NCBI GenBank assembly: GCA_964364745.1
Contig: CAYINJ010000009.1
Span: 1 to 21,153, forward strand
From: CAYINJ01 sp964364745
Lineage (GTDB): Bacteria > Patescibacteriota > Patescibacteriia > JACRDY01
Direction of reading: 5' to 3'
DNA: 21,153 nt
Each line of letters opens with the position of its first letter. Within the stretch, counting starts at the first letter, position 1. This document shows positions 19,788 to 21,153 of this stretch, piece by piece. The notes beneath the pieces are model-generated. The model had not been told where the DNA came from and made no database searches. It was given only the letters and a program-made list of their open reading frames with translations. The translations under genes and the position numbers were made by a program.

Positions 19788-21153
19788 TCACTTCTTCACT
19801 TCCTCAAACTCCCCCTCCACCGGGCCTTGTTCACCAGTGGCGGGTTGTTCGCCAGCACCGTCAGCGGGTTGTTCACTGGCTGGCTGGCCCTCCGGCTGCG
19901 CGGCGGACTGGCTAGCTTGATTAGCTTGATACATCGCCGCGCCAACTTTCTGCACCGCTTGGCTCAACTTTTCCGTCGCGGCTTTGATCGCGGTCAAGTC
20001 GTCCGCGTCTTTAACTTTCTTTAGTTCATCAATCGCCGCTTCGATTTCGGTCTTGTCCGCGGCGGGGAGTTTGTCACCGGCATCTTTGACCGCTTTTTCG
20101 GCGGTGTAGACCAGCGACTCGGCGACGTTGCGGGTTTCAATCATCTCGCGCTTCTGTTTATCTTCATCGGCGTGGGCTTCGGCATCTTTCTTCATCTTCT
20201 CGACTTCGTCTTTCGATAGACCAGACGAGCCGGAAATCGTAATTGCCTGCTCTTTGCCGGTAGCTTTTTCTTTGGCCTTCACGCTCAAGATGCCGTTGGC
20301 ATCAATGTCGAACGCCACTTCCACTTGCGGCATTCCCCGTGGTGCCGGCGGAATACCGGACAAGATAAACCGGCCCAGCGACTTGTTGTCACCAGCCATT
20401 TCACGTTCGCCTTGTAAGACGTTAATCTCGACGGAGATTTGGTTGTCGGCCGCGGTGGAAAAAACTTGGCTTTTGGACGTCGGCACGGTGGTGTTACGGT
20501 CAATCAACGCGGTGCGAACGCCACCCAGGGTTTCGATTCCCAACGTCAGTGGCGTGACGTCAAGCAATAAGACATCATGGACGTCGCCTTGCAGCACACC
20601 GGCCTGCACCGCCGCGCCGACCGCCACCACTTCATCAGGATTGACGCCGAGGTGTGGTTTCTTACCGAAAAACTCTTCGACCTTCTTCTGCACCAACGGC
20701 ATGCGAGTCATCCCGCCGACCATCACTACTTCTTCGATTTTATCGACGCTGACACCGGCATCACTCAACGCTTTCTTCACCGGCTCAAAAGTTTGGTCAA
20801 CTAGATCCATCACCAGCTCTTCGAGCTTGGCGCGAGTCAGCTTCATCACCAAGTGCTTCGGACCCGACGCGTCGGTGGTAATAAACGGCTGGTTGATTTC
20901 GGTTTCTTGCGCCGTTGATAATTCAATCTTGGCTTTTTCGGCCGCTTCTTTGACGCGCTGCAGCGCCATTTGATCTTTGCTTAGATCAATGCCGCTGTCT
21001 TTCTTAAACTCGGAGTTGATCCACTCAATCAAGCGTTGGTCAAAGTCATCACCGCCCAAGTGGGTGTCGCCGTTGGTGGATTTCACTTCGACGGTGTTGT
21101 CGGAAACATCAAGGATCGAGACGTCAAAGGTGCCGCCACCAAGGTCATAGACG
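19788..21153 (-). CDS. dnaK: Chaperone protein DnaK (Hsp70), 5' part outside window
   Basis: The frame is open to the right edge; visible sequence begins VYDLGGGTFDVSILD, the phosphate-2 loop of the Hsp70 ATPase, so about 454 C-terminal residues are present. An in-frame Met at 21086 (EVKSTNGDTHLGGDDFD region) is internal, not the start. It continues through the ATPase domain end (VVMVGGMTRMPLVQ, GVNPDEVVAVGAA), the conserved interdomain linker and start of the substrate domain (VLLLDVTPLTLGIETLGG), and the helical lid. The end is a Gln/Ala/Glu-rich disordered tail closing with EGEFEEVKK, close to the usual EEV(D/K)-type end. It folds and protects proteins with DnaJ, which is on the same strand 1.8 kb downstream. 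A perfect 26-bp palindrome follows its stop directly. Confidence 0.97.
   Translation of the reverse strand, partial: VYDLGGGTFDVSILDVSDNTVEVKSTNGDTHLGGDDFDQRLIEWINSEFKKDSGIDLSKDQMALQRVKEAAEKAKIELSTAQETEINQPFITTDASGPKHLVMKLTRAKLEELVMDLVDQTFEPVKKALSDAGVSVDKIEEVVMVGGMTRMPLVQKKVEEFFGKKPHLGVNPDEVVAVGAAVQAGVLQGDVHDVLLLDVTPLTLGIETLGGVRTALIDRNTTVPTSKSQVFSTAADNQISVEINVLQGEREMAGDNKSLGRFILSGIPPAPRGMPQVEVAFDIDANGILSVKAKEKATGKEQAITISGSSGLSKDEVEKMKKDAEAHADEDKQKREMIETRNVAESLVYTAEKAVKDAGDKLPAADKTEIEAAIDELKKVKDADDLTAIKAATEKLSQAVQKVGAAMYQANQASQSAAQPEGQPASEQPADGAGEQPATGEQGPVEGEFEEVKK

Noticed and set aside
20128..20973. A 281-codon open frame on the plus strand.
   Set aside because: It lies entirely opposite dnaK, which has all Hsp70 motifs; the antisense frame is a shadow caused by codon bias.

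Overview
The window looks like chromosomal DNA from a Candidatus Patescibacteria (CPR) bacterium, possibly from the ABY1 part of the radiation. That placement is inferred from gene content and style, not from a phylogeny. The evidence is a compact housekeeping set almost entirely on the minus strand, tRNAs without an encoded CCA, several small lineage-type hypothetical proteins, a calcium-repeat/PKD surface protein, and many short GC-rich palindromes of the kind scattered through these genomes.

Layout, left to right. 1-1280: dnaG (its 3' end lies outside). 1371-1958: membrane-anchored cupredoxin. 2159-2692 and 2804-3301: two unrecognised proteins. 3351-3435: tRNA-Ser(GGA). 3437-3691: small GIY-YIG nuclease lying between the tRNA and a broken second copy of the tRNA 5' half. 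3799-9809: a long tight co-directional cluster, read right to left: PfkB-type sugar kinase, murJ, gatC, gatA, a membrane-anchored HEPN-like protein and a surface protein, ending in the tRNA-Ser locus. 9831-10744: gene-poor repeat region with nested inverted repeats, a MITE-like element and a probable 180-nt structured small RNA with a near-consensus promoter. 10745-10915 (+): 56-residue very basic protein with a perfect Shine-Dalgarno, whose terminator lies in its last codons. 10970-13709: trxB and an ABC exporter. 13861-14904 (+): GT-B glycosyltransferase. 14905-15261: tRNA-Gln(CTG) nested in a shattered second tRNA-Gln. 15262-18665: dnaX, dnaJ, a zinc-ribbon protein and a DUF3467 protein. 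18674-19273: AT-rich two-helix membrane protein, probably acquired. 19274-19787: three palindromic mobile-element copies. 19788-21153: C-terminal part of dnaK.

Functionally the genes serve replication (dnaG, dnaX), protein quality control (dnaK, dnaJ), translation (gatCA for Gln-tRNA/Asn-tRNA amidation, plus tRNA-Gln and tRNA-Ser), envelope building (murJ, glycosyltransferase, surface protein, ABC exporter) and redox (trxB, cupredoxin).

The most unusual signal is at the two tRNA loci. At each, an intact tRNA sits beside a second copy cut into short blocks by 19-41-bp GC-rich palindromes, and rejoining the blocks rebuilds the tRNA sequence without a mismatch (40 of 40 bases for Ser; every block of the Gln tRNA interior). 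The same palindrome family is also inserted in frame in the surface protein gene. This points to an active family of tiny palindromic insertion sequences hitting tRNA-derived DNA.
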